Source: CAVOAK01 sp965217615 (GTDB taxonomy: Bacteria > Pseudomonadota > Alphaproteobacteria > UBA8366 > CAVOAK01). From it: a DNA stretch of 64,000 nt. The DNA lies in NCBI GenBank assembly GCA_965217615.1, contig CBDCIT010000040.1, positions 53,072 through 117,071 on the forward strand, given 5' to 3'. Numbering within the stretch: position 1 is the first letter of the stretch; every line of letters begins with the position of its first letter. Below the pieces are notes generated by a model. It did not search any database and was not told the origin of the DNA. It was given only the letters and a program-made list of their open reading frames with translations. This document shows positions 17,288-25,363 of the stretch, one piece after another. The position numbers and the translations under genes are program-made.

Positions 17288-18637
17288 ATGGATGCGAAAT
17301 TGGATGTGATGAACGTACCCTTCAACGGGTATTACCGTTCGGGTTCGGCAGAAGAGGACGCCGAGCTGACACACACAGATCCGGGAACGCCCTGCGGCGA
17401 GTATCTGCGCCGCTTCTGGCAGCCGGTCTGCATGTCGGAGCAGTTGACTGATTTGCCGTTGGCTGTCCGCATCATGGGCGAGGATCTGGTCGTTTTCCGC
17501 GACTTGTCTGGCAATGTCGGTCTGTTACATCGTCAATGCAGCCACCGCCGCACCTCGCTCGAATATGGGGTCATCGCCGAGCATGGCATTCGCTGCTGCT
17601 ATCACGGCTGGCTGTTCGACGTCGACGGCACGATCCTGGAGACGCCTGGCGAGCCAGAGGACAGCCCGATCCGGCAGACTATGGCCCACGGCGCTTATCC
17701 GGCGCTCGAGTACAAGGGGCTCGTCTTTACCTATATGGGGCCGCTGGAGAAGAAGCCCGAGTTTCCGATCTATGACACCATGGATATGCCTGGCGACGAT
17801 ATGGTGCCTTACGCCATCGACATGCCGTGTAATTGGCTACAAGTGAGCGAGAATCCGATGGACCCCATCCACAGCGTCTTTCTGCACACGCGCGTTACGC
17901 GGGCGCAGTTCAATCCGGCTTGGGGCGCAAAGGGAATCATCGAATGGCACCGCATGAAGGAACGGACGGGCATTTTTCTGACCAATACACGGCGTTGGAA
18001 CGAATACATCTGGACTAGGACGGCGGAGTCCTGGCTGCCGAACTTTGCACAGCCGCCCGACGTCTACCAGGATGCCAACCGCGAGACGTTTTTCCCGCGC
18101 GCAGGGATTACAAAATGGGTGGTGCCGGTCGATAACACGCATTGCAAGCTGGTCGCTTGGCGGCATTTCAACGACAGGGTGGATCCCGGCGGCAAGGGCG
18201 ATAAGACAAAAGTCGGCCTCAACGCGGTGGACTTTGTAGGCCAGACGGAGGGCGAGCGGTCCTACCAGGAAGGTCAACGCGAACCTAGCGACTATGAAGC
18301 GCAAGTCGGTCAGGGTCCGATAACCGTCCACAAACTCGAACATTTGGGCTGGTCGGATACCGGCGTTGCGATGTTGCGGGTGATGCTTAAGCGCGGCATT
18401 CGCGATCTTAAGAAGGGCAAAGAACCACCGATGCCCAAGAAGAACGCCGATGGACGAATCCCAACGATGTCGGGCGACGTGATCGTCAAGGTCGCAAAGT
18501 CTAATGTCGACGACCATCAGGCGCAGGAGGAGCTAGGTCGCAAGTTCGGCAAGATTGTCGTCGATACGCTGCCGTTGGCCCACGGGGAGCGCGAGGCCGT
18601 GATTGAAAAGCGCGTTAGGAAACTCCTCGCGCAATAG
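17288..18637 (+). CDS. Rieske aromatic-ring-hydroxylating oxygenase, phthalate-dioxygenase type
   Basis: 449 residues from ATG 17288 (MDAKLDVMNVPFNGYYRSG); GGGGCG lies about eight bases upstream, and a TTG at 17273 is a weaker alternative. Rieske ligands are in RQCSHRRTSLE and CCYHGWLFDVDG. The iron site is in VSENPMDPIHSVFLHTR (H-x4-H). It is a clear homologue of the oxygenase at 13800-15170, and both share the unusual inserted stretch around RHFNDRVDPGGKGDK. Its position between the ATPase and permease genes suggests it acts on the imported compound. No reductase gene is adjacent. Confidence 0.9.
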   Translation: MDAKLDVMNVPFNGYYRSGSAEEDAELTHTDPGTPCGEYLRRFWQPVCMSEQLTDLPLAVRIMGEDLVVFRDLSGNVGLLHRQCSHRRTSLEYGVIAEHGIRCCYHGWLFDVDGTILETPGEPEDSPIRQTMAHGAYPALEYKGLVFTYMGPLEKKPEFPIYDTMDMPGDDMVPYAIDMPCNWLQVSENPMDPIHSVFLHTRVTRAQFNPAWGAKGIIEWHRMKERTGIFLTNTRRWNEYIWTRTAESWLPNFAQPPDVYQDANRETFFPRAGITKWVVPVDNTHCKLVAWRHFNDRVDPGGKGDKTKVGLNAVDFVGQTEGERSYQEGQREPSDYEAQVGQGPITVHKLEHLGWSDTGVAMLRVMLKRGIRDLKKGKEPPMPKKNADGRIPTMSGDVIVKVAKSNVDDHQAQEELGRKFGKIVVDTLPLAHGEREAVIEKRVRKLLAQ

Positions 18638-19066
18638 GAGGCACGGCTGCAAACGGAACCGAATAGAGCCAGGCGCTGATTTGGTTGGGCCGCAACTTCG
18701 AACCGAACTTGGCGGCCAGCAAACACAATGTTGTTATCTAAGGGTGATCGGAACTTGTACGGCATCGGTTTGCCGGAGACCTGATGGATCGTGCGACAGA
18801 TATGTGCAAATCCTTCAATATGTGGGGAAATCCCAGGATAATGTAGGGAGTCGGCACATTTGGCATACGGGCTGGATTGGGGCCGCACGAAACGCACGCC
18901 GGCAACGATTAATCTGCGCGATAACTTGCCGTTCTGAATGGGGCGGAAAAGCTGCTAATCTGCGTTGCCTTCCCCTCTTAATTCATATAGGACAAACCGG
19001 ACTTTGTAAAAGAGATGGCCAACATCCATTCAACGAGTTGACCGAAGCAGGTACGAGGCAGACGAT
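18638..19066. other. 429-bp gap with no supported gene
   Basis: The stretch between the Rieske gene and the first permease holds no reading frame with a recognisable product. Its base composition is lower in GC than the flanking genes in the second half. GAGGCAGACG just before 19067 is the ribosome binding site of the permease. A solute-binding-protein gene would be expected in such an operon but none is here. Confidence 0.4.
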
Positions 19067-19915
19067 ATGGTAGCTCCCGCTGGAGTGAATCCCTCTGAAA
19101 TCAATGTATTTCGCAAGTTTGTCCTGGGACGAAAAGGCCAGAAGTCCCCGTTAATCGAAATACTGCAAGTCATCGTTCTCGGCGGTGGCATGATCTGGCT
19201 GACGCTCCAGGGCGCTGCCACCATGGGTTATAACTGGCAGTGGTACCGCATCCCGAAGTATTTTTGGCGTGTTGTCGACGGCGAGTTGATCTGGGGTGAG
19301 TTCGTCCACGGCGTGCTGGTCACACTTGAAATTGCGGCTTGGGCGGTACTTATTTCGATTGGCGTCGGCCTGATTACGGCCCTCTTCAAGATGTCCAACT
19401 CGATGGCCGGCAGGGTTCTGGCGGTGGTTTATCTCGAAGGTATCCGCAACACGCCGCTCTTGGTTCAGATCTACCTTATGTATTTTGTGATTTCGCCGAT
19501 CATCGGAATCGATCGCCTCTGGACCGGAATCATAGCGCTGGCACTCTACGAAGGATCGTTTGCCGCCGAGATTATCCGGGCCGGCATTCAGTCGGTTGAA
19601 CGCGGGCAGTGGGAAGCATCGGCCAGCATTGGGCTAACACAGCGAGACACCTATCGCTATGTCGTCTTGCCGCAGGCGATTCCGATCATGTTGCCACCGT
19701 TGACCGGCCTGTTCGTGAATCTGATCAAGCATTCCTCGATCGTCAGCGTGATTGCGATCTTCGATCTCACGACCGAAGGCCGCAATATCATCGCCGACAC
19801 GTTCTTGAGCTTTGAGATTTGGTTCACGGTCGCGGCAATCTATCTCTCGATGACCATTACGCTGTCGTCGGTCGTGAACTACATGGAATATCGAATACGC
19901 AAACGGAGTTGGTAA
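19067..19915 (+). CDS. polar amino acid ABC transporter permease (HisM/GlnP family)
   Basis: 282 residues. After a soluble N-terminus there are about five membrane segments, among them LIEILQVIVLGGGMIWLTL and VTLEIAAWAVLISIGVGLIT. The family EAA loop is visible as SVERGQWEASASIGLTQRD. It forms the membrane channel with the permease at 19946 and the ATPase at 16354. The spacing to the next gene is 30 bp. The substrate class is amino acids or similar charged small molecules. Confidence 0.92.
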   Translation: MVAPAGVNPSEINVFRKFVLGRKGQKSPLIEILQVIVLGGGMIWLTLQGAATMGYNWQWYRIPKYFWRVVDGELIWGEFVHGVLVTLEIAAWAVLISIGVGLITALFKMSNSMAGRVLAVVYLEGIRNTPLLVQIYLMYFVISPIIGIDRLWTGIIALALYEGSFAAEIIRAGIQSVERGQWEASASIGLTQRDTYRYVVLPQAIPIMLPPLTGLFVNLIKHSSIVSVIAIFDLTTEGRNIIADTFLSFEIWFTVAAIYLSMTITLSSVVNYMEYRIRKRSW

Positions 19916-19945
19916 GGCCGTTTTTGATCATTCAGGAAGATTGGC

Positions 19946-20860
19946 ATGTCTTACGCAGAAATTTTTCAGCCTCAGCGCCAAGACGGTAAGATAGAGGTCC
20001 ATTGGCTTGATTTTGTCGTCATAGCCATTGTCGCTGCGGCAGTATGGTACGTATGGAACCAAGTCAATACGGTCCTGCATTACAATTGGGACTGGAACAC
20101 GATCCCGGTCTATATCTTCCGCTGGGATGTGGAGGAAGGGCGCTGGATCCAAAACCTAATCGTGCAGGGTTTCTTCATTACGATCCGGTTGTCCATCTGG
20201 TCGATCGTGGCCGCGGCCATCTTGGGGACGATATTTGGACTGTTCCGGGTTAGCCCGAGCCTGTTCCTGCGGTTGCTCGGACGAGCCTATGTTGAGTTCG
20301 TTCGTAACATGCCGCCGCTGGTCTTCATCTTCATCTTCTATTTCTTCCTCAGCGACCAAATCATGCCGATCATCGGCGCGGACGATTTCGTCCATCACGC
20401 GTCGCCGACATCGATTGCCATCGTCGAGGTCCTGTTCGGTCAGGCAAACTTGTTCGCGAACTTCCTGTCGGGCCTGATATGTCTGGCCTTGTTCGAGGGG
20501 GCGTACGTTACCGAAATCGTGCGCGCGGGCATCCAGTCGGTTCCTAGAGGACAGTGGGAAGCGGGCACCAGCATCGGCCTCAACAGGTTTCAGCTACTGC
20601 GCTACGTTGTCATGCCGCAGGCCGTCCAGAAGATAGTGCCGCCGCTTTGCAATCAGTTCATTCAGACCATCAAGGACTCTTCGATCGTTTCCCTCATTTC
20701 AATTCAGGAACTGACATTCCTGTCGGTCGAAGTGGCGGTGTCGACGACGCGTGTGTTTGAGGTTTGGATAACCGCAGCAGTCATCTACTTCTGCATCTGC
20801 TGGGGACTGGCGCGTCTGTTCGCCAAGCTTGAAGCTAAGATGGCGGAGTCGCGAGCCTAA
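19946..20860 (+). CDS. polar amino acid ABC transporter permease (HisM/GlnP family)
   Basis: 304 residues, with the EAA-loop motif SVPRGQWEAGTSIGLNRFQ and membrane segments including IEVHWLDFVVIAIVAAAVWY. It is a paralogue of the preceding permease, as usual for heteromeric transporters of this family. The intergenic distances (30 bp before, 35 bp after) make it part of one transcript with the deacylase gene that follows. Confidence 0.92.
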   Translation: MSYAEIFQPQRQDGKIEVHWLDFVVIAIVAAAVWYVWNQVNTVLHYNWDWNTIPVYIFRWDVEEGRWIQNLIVQGFFITIRLSIWSIVAAAILGTIFGLFRVSPSLFLRLLGRAYVEFVRNMPPLVFIFIFYFFLSDQIMPIIGADDFVHHASPTSIAIVEVLFGQANLFANFLSGLICLALFEGAYVTEIVRAGIQSVPRGQWEAGTSIGLNRFQLLRYVVMPQAVQKIVPPLCNQFIQTIKDSSIVSLISIQELTFLSVEVAVSTTRVFEVWITAAVIYFCICWGLARLFAKLEAKMAESRA

Positions 20861-20895
20861 AGCTCTTCCCGGCATTGACACAGATGTGAGCAGAG

Positions 20896-21918
20896 ATGAG
20901 CGCGACTCCGTCGAGCATCTCCTGCGACGTGGACTTCGATAAAAAGGGGCGGCAGAACTCGTTTCTCCGCCTCCTTTACTCCGATAATCGCCATGCCTTC
21001 GGGATGATTCCCGTACCCATTACCGTCATCGCCGGCGGCACTGGGCCGACGGTCCTGCTTGCCGCAGGTACCCATGGCGATGAATACGAGGGTCAGGTCA
21101 TTCTGCGCCATTTGATGCGCGAATTGGATCCGGCGAATTTAAGCGGCCGACTGATCATCATGCCGGCCCTCAACTACCCTGCCGTCCTGGCGCATGCCAG
21201 GGTCTCGCCGTTGGATGACGGTAATCTAAATCGAGTTTTCCCGGGCGATCCGAATGGGACTCCGACATTGGCGATCGCGGACTATGTGAGCAGCACGATT
21301 TTACCAATGTGCGATGCCGGCCTCGATCTTCATTCTGGCGGATTTGCATCCGAGTTCAGTCCCTGCGCCTTCCTGCGCAATGGCGGAGACAAGGAGCTCA
21401 AGGCGCGTAAGCTCGCCATTACGGAGGCGTTCGGGGCGCCTTTGACCGTTGTCGTTCCGGGCGGTCCAGCTCTTGGCTCCTTGCTCGCGTCGGCCGATGC
21501 GCAGGGCGTAGTGATGCTGGCGACGGAGCTGGGTGGTTGTGGCGCCGTTAACCTCGATGCGCTGGAGATTGGCACGCAGGGCGTCAACCGAGTGCTACAA
21601 CTTTTGGGTGTCTTGGACAGCGAGTCTTCGGGAAGCGACCGTCCAGCGACCCGCTTTGTTCAAATGCCGGGGCCTCGCTACCACGTGCATGCACCGATCA
21701 ATGGCCTGTTCGAGCCCTACAGCGAGCTGGGTGACGATGTCGTCACCGGTCAGAAGGCTGGCTGCCTGCATCCGCGGGACAATCCGGATGCCGACGCTGT
21801 GGAAGTCGAATTTGAGAGCGATGGCACGGTGTTGACGCGGCGGGTTCCGGCGGTGACTGAGCGAGGCGATTATCTCTTCAGCCTGTCGACAGATCTTGCA
21901 CGAGAAGAGCTGCTGTAG
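20896..21918 (+). CDS. succinylglutamate desuccinylase/aspartoacylase family zinc hydrolase
   Basis: 340 residues. The zinc site is visible as H-x2-E in AAGTHGDEYEGQ and a downstream His in AGLDLHSGG, with the N-R-V-F-P-G-D segment typical of this M14-related family. Members remove acyl groups from N-acyl amino acids; DoeB, acting on N-acetyl-diaminobutyrate in ectoine breakdown, is one relative. Placed at the end of the amino-acid transporter operon, it probably deacylates the imported compound or a pathway intermediate. The specific substrate is not shown. Confidence 0.88.
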   Translation: MSATPSSISCDVDFDKKGRQNSFLRLLYSDNRHAFGMIPVPITVIAGGTGPTVLLAAGTHGDEYEGQVILRHLMRELDPANLSGRLIIMPALNYPAVLAHARVSPLDDGNLNRVFPGDPNGTPTLAIADYVSSTILPMCDAGLDLHSGGFASEFSPCAFLRNGGDKELKARKLAITEAFGAPLTVVVPGGPALGSLLASADAQGVVMLATELGGCGAVNLDALEIGTQGVNRVLQLLGVLDSESSGSDRPATRFVQMPGPRYHVHAPINGLFEPYSELGDDVVTGQKAGCLHPRDNPDADAVEVEFESDGTVLTRRVPAVTERGDYLFSLSTDLAREELL

Positions 21919-21934
21919 CGGCCACGCCTACCGC

Positions 21935-22588
21935 TCACCCAACCACATTCAATTTCCCTTCGAGCAACGCGCGCGAGGCGGGCCGGCAGACACTCATGAC
22001 GCTGGCGACGGCGGGATGCGCCTCGAGTACCTCGCGCCATTTTGCCAGCTTTTTCGTTGGTTTTGACTGCATGCCCATTGCTTCCAGTATGAGGTCTGCC
22101 TGCATCAACGTGGCAGGAAACCCACAATCAGCGAGGCTCAACGACTTCGTGGCCAGGTAGGGTTTCGGTTTGGCGAGTGTGCTTAGCTGCGCGAGCGATT
22201 GGTGCAGCTGTTCGAGCGCCGGAAGCACCAGATCCATATCCTGAATACGCGGATCCATATGCCGGAATAGGGTGCGCACCGGCGGTTCAACATAGAGATC
22301 GTGAAACCGTGAGAGAAAGCGGACACGCGCACGGGTTTTCGCGTCGCCCGGCAGCAGCGCCGGTTCAGGGCAGGTCTCTTCGAGGTATTCGGCGATAACG
22401 TCCGATTCGCTCAAGATGAGATCTCCGTCGACAAGCGCCGGCACGCCGCCGCTCGGCACGATCTCTCGGTACTCGTCAGATCCAATCCCACCTGGCGGTT
22501 CCCGCATTCCGGCCTCGACGCTTTTCGCCGTCATGACGATGGCGACCTTTGCTCCAAGGACCGAAGTGTCAGTGGTATAGAGGATCAA
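21935..22588 (-). CDS. glutathione S-transferase family protein
   Basis: 217 residues, ATG 22588. The N-terminal thioredoxin-fold domain is short and has GGVPALVDGDLILSESDVI, the cis-Pro and Glu-Ser-Asp glutathione-binding stretch of GSTs. An all-helical C-terminal domain follows, with SLADCGFPATLM in the usual N-capping position. It may conjugate glutathione or assist isomerisation in the local oxidative pathways. It is convergent with the deacylase gene (16 bases between stops). Confidence 0.85.
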   Translation of the reverse strand: MILYTTDTSVLGAKVAIVMTAKSVEAGMREPPGGIGSDEYREIVPSGGVPALVDGDLILSESDVIAEYLEETCPEPALLPGDAKTRARVRFLSRFHDLYVEPPVRTLFRHMDPRIQDMDLVLPALEQLHQSLAQLSTLAKPKPYLATKSLSLADCGFPATLMQADLILEAMGMQSKPTKKLAKWREVLEAHPAVASVMSVCRPASRALLEGKLNVVG

Positions 22589-22652
22589 CTAGAATGCTCC
22601 AGCTTGCCCGTGCAGTGTCAGCGGCCTGCGGATAACGAGCCCGAGCCCTCTG

Positions 22653-23048
22653 TCACTCGCCGTCTTCGATATAGGCCATGGCGTCGACTTCGGCGGCGAT
22701 ACCTTCGGTGAAGAAGCTCCCCATCCCGACCCAGCCGGTCGTCGGCCTGATGTCTTTGAAGATTTCGGCATGCGCGCGCGCGGCCTCTTCCCATCGCGAC
22801 ATATCCTCCAGATACATTCGAGTCCTGAACACGTCCTCGAAGGATGCGCCGACGTCGTTGAGGGCATCGCCAATGATCCGCAGGGCTTCCTTCGTCTGCA
22901 TATAGACGTCGCCCGGATAGAGGATCGTCCCGTCGGGCGCAGCAGCGGTTGTCATTCCGACGTCGACGATGTTGCCGACGCGGACCGCGCGTGCATAGCC
23001 ACCTGTTTCCTCCCACGGCACACCTAGAAACGCGGCTTTGCGAGCCAT
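22653..23048 (-). CDS. RidA/YjgF/Rid family protein
   Basis: 131 residues, ATG 23048 with GGGAGG eight bases upstream. The family hallmarks are present: GDVYMQTKEALRIIGDAL, the Arg in VFRTRMYLEDMSRW, and GMGSFFTEGIAAEVDAMAYI near the end. RidA proteins hydrolyse reactive enamine/imine intermediates released by PLP enzymes and amine oxidases. Location among amine and amino-acid oxidising enzymes fits that role. Confidence 0.88.
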   Translation of the reverse strand: MARKAAFLGVPWEETGGYARAVRVGNIVDVGMTTAAAPDGTILYPGDVYMQTKEALRIIGDALNDVGASFEDVFRTRMYLEDMSRWEEAARAHAEIFKDIRPTTGWVGMGSFFTEGIAAEVDAMAYIEDGE

Positions 23049-23175
23049 GAATACGCCTCCCTGTCAGGTTTCCAATCGACGCATCTCTAGCATGCGGTCA
23101 AAGTCGCAACAACGGCGGCTACCTCCGTATTTTGGGTCTGCTATCCTCCCCTCAATCGGCGCGTCCGTATGTCCT

Positions 23176-24237
23176 TCAGCCCCAGCCGGCTTGCCGCCGG
23201 GCCGCCTCAAGTCGCGGCAGCAGCGCCCCATAGCTCGGAATTATCGCGTACTCGGCGGAGCGGCCGACATCCTCCTCCATCGTATCCCACTGGATGGTGT
23301 TGAGCTGGTCCGTGGAGAACGCGGCAAATACATCCGGATCACCCATCTGTGTCACTGGATTGCACGTCCCCTCGGCGAACGCCATCCTCGTTGCGACTTC
23401 GGGGCTTAGGAGATAATCGAGAAAATCTTCGGCGTCCGGGCAGGCGGACGCGTTGTCGACGACCGAGGTGATCTCCATAAAGACGATCCCACCCTTGCCG
23501 CCGATCGGCCCGCTCGTTGGCGTGACCGCGCGGATGTTGTTGTGCCCGGCAAGTCGGGCAGGCGATGCGGTGTAGACGCCGCCGGAAAGATAGAAATCAA
23601 TGTCACCGCGCACGAGTGCGTCGTTCAGCACCAAGTGGTCGCCGGTAACGACCGCTGCACCCTCGAACCAGCGGCGCGCCGTCGCAGCGAAACGGTCGAT
23701 CGCCTCCGCATCCAGCGGCTCGAATGGGTTGAGCCCAGCGCCGATGCAGATATGCATGGCGTTGAAGTCGTCGTAGGAGAGGACACCAAAGCGCTTGTCG
23801 AGCGTGCGGTCTTCGGGCAGCATAAAACCTAGTTGCTCGGCGGTTTTAGCGGCCATTCGATCCGTGTTGACGACAAGGTTAAACGGTCCAAAACGTTGAC
23901 ATACGCCCAGGAGTTCGCTGCCGTCTCGGCTGTAGGCCCATCGATAGATCTTGGAGAACTGTGGCAGCATGCGATCGAAGTGCGGCTGGAAACGCGCCTT
24001 GTCGATCGGACGTATCGCGCCCTTGGGAAAAAGAATCTCTCGGGCAAATGGATTGTTCAGATTGACGATATCCCAGTCTTGGCGTTCGTCCGAGAGGATA
24101 CGCTCGACCGCCGCCGCATCGGAGAGAAAGGACTCGCCCGTAGCCGTTATGCCTCGCTTCTCCGTGAAAGGCTGAAGCAATTCGGGCGCTTCATATCCCT
24201 CCCAGCATAGGATATTGAGATCAGCCCGACGCGCCAT
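23176..24237 (-). CDS. PotD-like solute-binding protein lacking a signal peptide
   Basis: 353 residues, ATG 24237 with a GAGGCGGGC sequence just upstream. The first residues (MARRADLNILCWEGYEAPE) go straight into the mature fold of spermidine/putrescine-type binding proteins (family 1). An in-frame TGA sits immediately upstream, so no longer leader is possible in this frame. Other family-typical segments are LGVCQRFGPFNLVVNTDRM and DIDFYLSGGVYT. It is not next to a transporter. It may be a cytoplasmic ligand-binding protein or an enzyme-like offshoot. It is divergent from the oxidoreductase at 24371. Confidence 0.8.
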   Translation of the reverse strand: MARRADLNILCWEGYEAPELLQPFTEKRGITATGESFLSDAAAVERILSDERQDWDIVNLNNPFAREILFPKGAIRPIDKARFQPHFDRMLPQFSKIYRWAYSRDGSELLGVCQRFGPFNLVVNTDRMAAKTAEQLGFMLPEDRTLDKRFGVLSYDDFNAMHICIGAGLNPFEPLDAEAIDRFAATARRWFEGAAVVTGDHLVLNDALVRGDIDFYLSGGVYTASPARLAGHNNIRAVTPTSGPIGGKGGIVFMEITSVVDNASACPDAEDFLDYLLSPEVATRMAFAEGTCNPVTQMGDPDVFAAFSTDQLNTIQWDTMEEDVGRSAEYAIIPSYGALLPRLEAARRQAGWG

Positions 24238-24370
24238 ATGCCCGCCTCATTTTCATTTGGAGTCGCACAGAATCATTGATGCAAGATAGATTGTTTATCT
24301 GGAGATTTGTAGGTCGTCGGCCAGACGCATTGGGAAGCCTTTAAGTTAGGCTGGCGGCCGAGGAGGCGCC

Positions 24371-25363
24371 GTGCTGAAGACAGCCATAGTAGGCCTCGGC
24401 TGGTGGGGCCAGGAACTCGTCAACTCCGTTCAGGCGGACGGCGAGCCCAAAGGCGACAAGATTTGCTTCACGACCGGCGTCGTGCGCACGCCGACCAAGG
24501 TAACGGAGTATGCGGACCGCCAAGGCCTCGTTCTCTTGAGCGACTTCACCGCTGTCTTGGCGGATCGAGAAATCGAGGCGGTCGCATTGGCGACGCCGCA
24601 TGGTCTCCACGAAGAGCAAGTCACTTTGGCCGCACGGTCGGGGAAGCATGTCTTCGTCGAAAAGCCGCTTGCGCTTACGACGAGCGGTGCCGAGCAGGCG
24701 CGCCGCGCCTGCGAGATGGCCGACGTTGTTCTGGCGCTTGGTCACAATCGTCGTTTCTTGCCGGCAGTCCTCGCCTTGAAGGCATTGGTGGACGACGGCG
24801 CCCTCGGCACCGTATTGCACACTGAAGGGAATTTCTCGAACCGATATGGCTTCGACTACTCAGATCAGGATTGGCGTGCCAACCACATTGAAAGCCCGGC
24901 TGGTGGGATGACGGCGGGTGGCCTCCACATGCTCGATACGATGTTCTATCTCTTCGGCCGCCTCGCGCATGTCCAGGCGCTGAGCCTGCGCCAGACCTTG
25001 AAGGTGCCGATGGACGATACAACGTCAATGCTGTTGCGATTTGCGAGCGGCATCTCCGGTTATTTAGCGACGATTACCACGACCGCGCGCAACTGGAGTC
25101 TCCACGTGCACGGCACAAAGGGCTGGGCGCATATGCGGGATCATGAACTGCTGGACCTGTGTCTCGTCGGTGGCGAAGTCGAATCCCGCAGTTTTGAGCC
25201 GATCGACACGGAACGTGCGGAACTTGAGGCATTTGCCGACGCGGTCGCAGGAAAAGTAGTGTATCCGGTTCCACTCGACGACGTGATCCTCGGTATTGCC
25301 GCACTAGAAGCAATTGTCGCTTCCGCGAAGCGCGACGCTGCAGTTGTCCTGCTTGACGCCTAG
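24371..25363 (+). CDS. Gfo/Idh/MocA family NAD(P)-dependent oxidoreductase
   Basis: 330 residues from a GTG at 24371 with GAGGAGG closely upstream. Rossmann motif AIVGLGWWGQELV at the N-terminus; catalytic-lysine motif VFVEKPLALT around residue 98; GGGM-like PAGGMTAGGLHMLDTM in the C-terminal domain. These enzymes oxidise or reduce sugars, inositols and other hydroxy compounds. The TAG stop at 25361-25363 overlaps the stop of the convergent hyuB-like gene within a CTAG palindrome. Confidence 0.9.
   Translation: MLKTAIVGLGWWGQELVNSVQADGEPKGDKICFTTGVVRTPTKVTEYADRQGLVLLSDFTAVLADREIEAVALATPHGLHEEQVTLAARSGKHVFVEKPLALTTSGAEQARRACEMADVVLALGHNRRFLPAVLALKALVDDGALGTVLHTEGNFSNRYGFDYSDQDWRANHIESPAGGMTAGGLHMLDTMFYLFGRLAHVQALSLRQTLKVPMDDTTSMLLRFASGISGYLATITTTARNWSLHVHGTKGWAHMRDHELLDLCLVGGEVESRSFEPIDTERAELEAFADAVAGKVVYPVPLDDVILGIAALEAIVASAKRDAAVVLLDA

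Noticed and set aside
18603..19073. A 156-codon frame between the Rieske gene and the permease
   Set aside because: No recognisable motif or hydrophobic pattern, starts inside the preceding gene and ends past the permease start.
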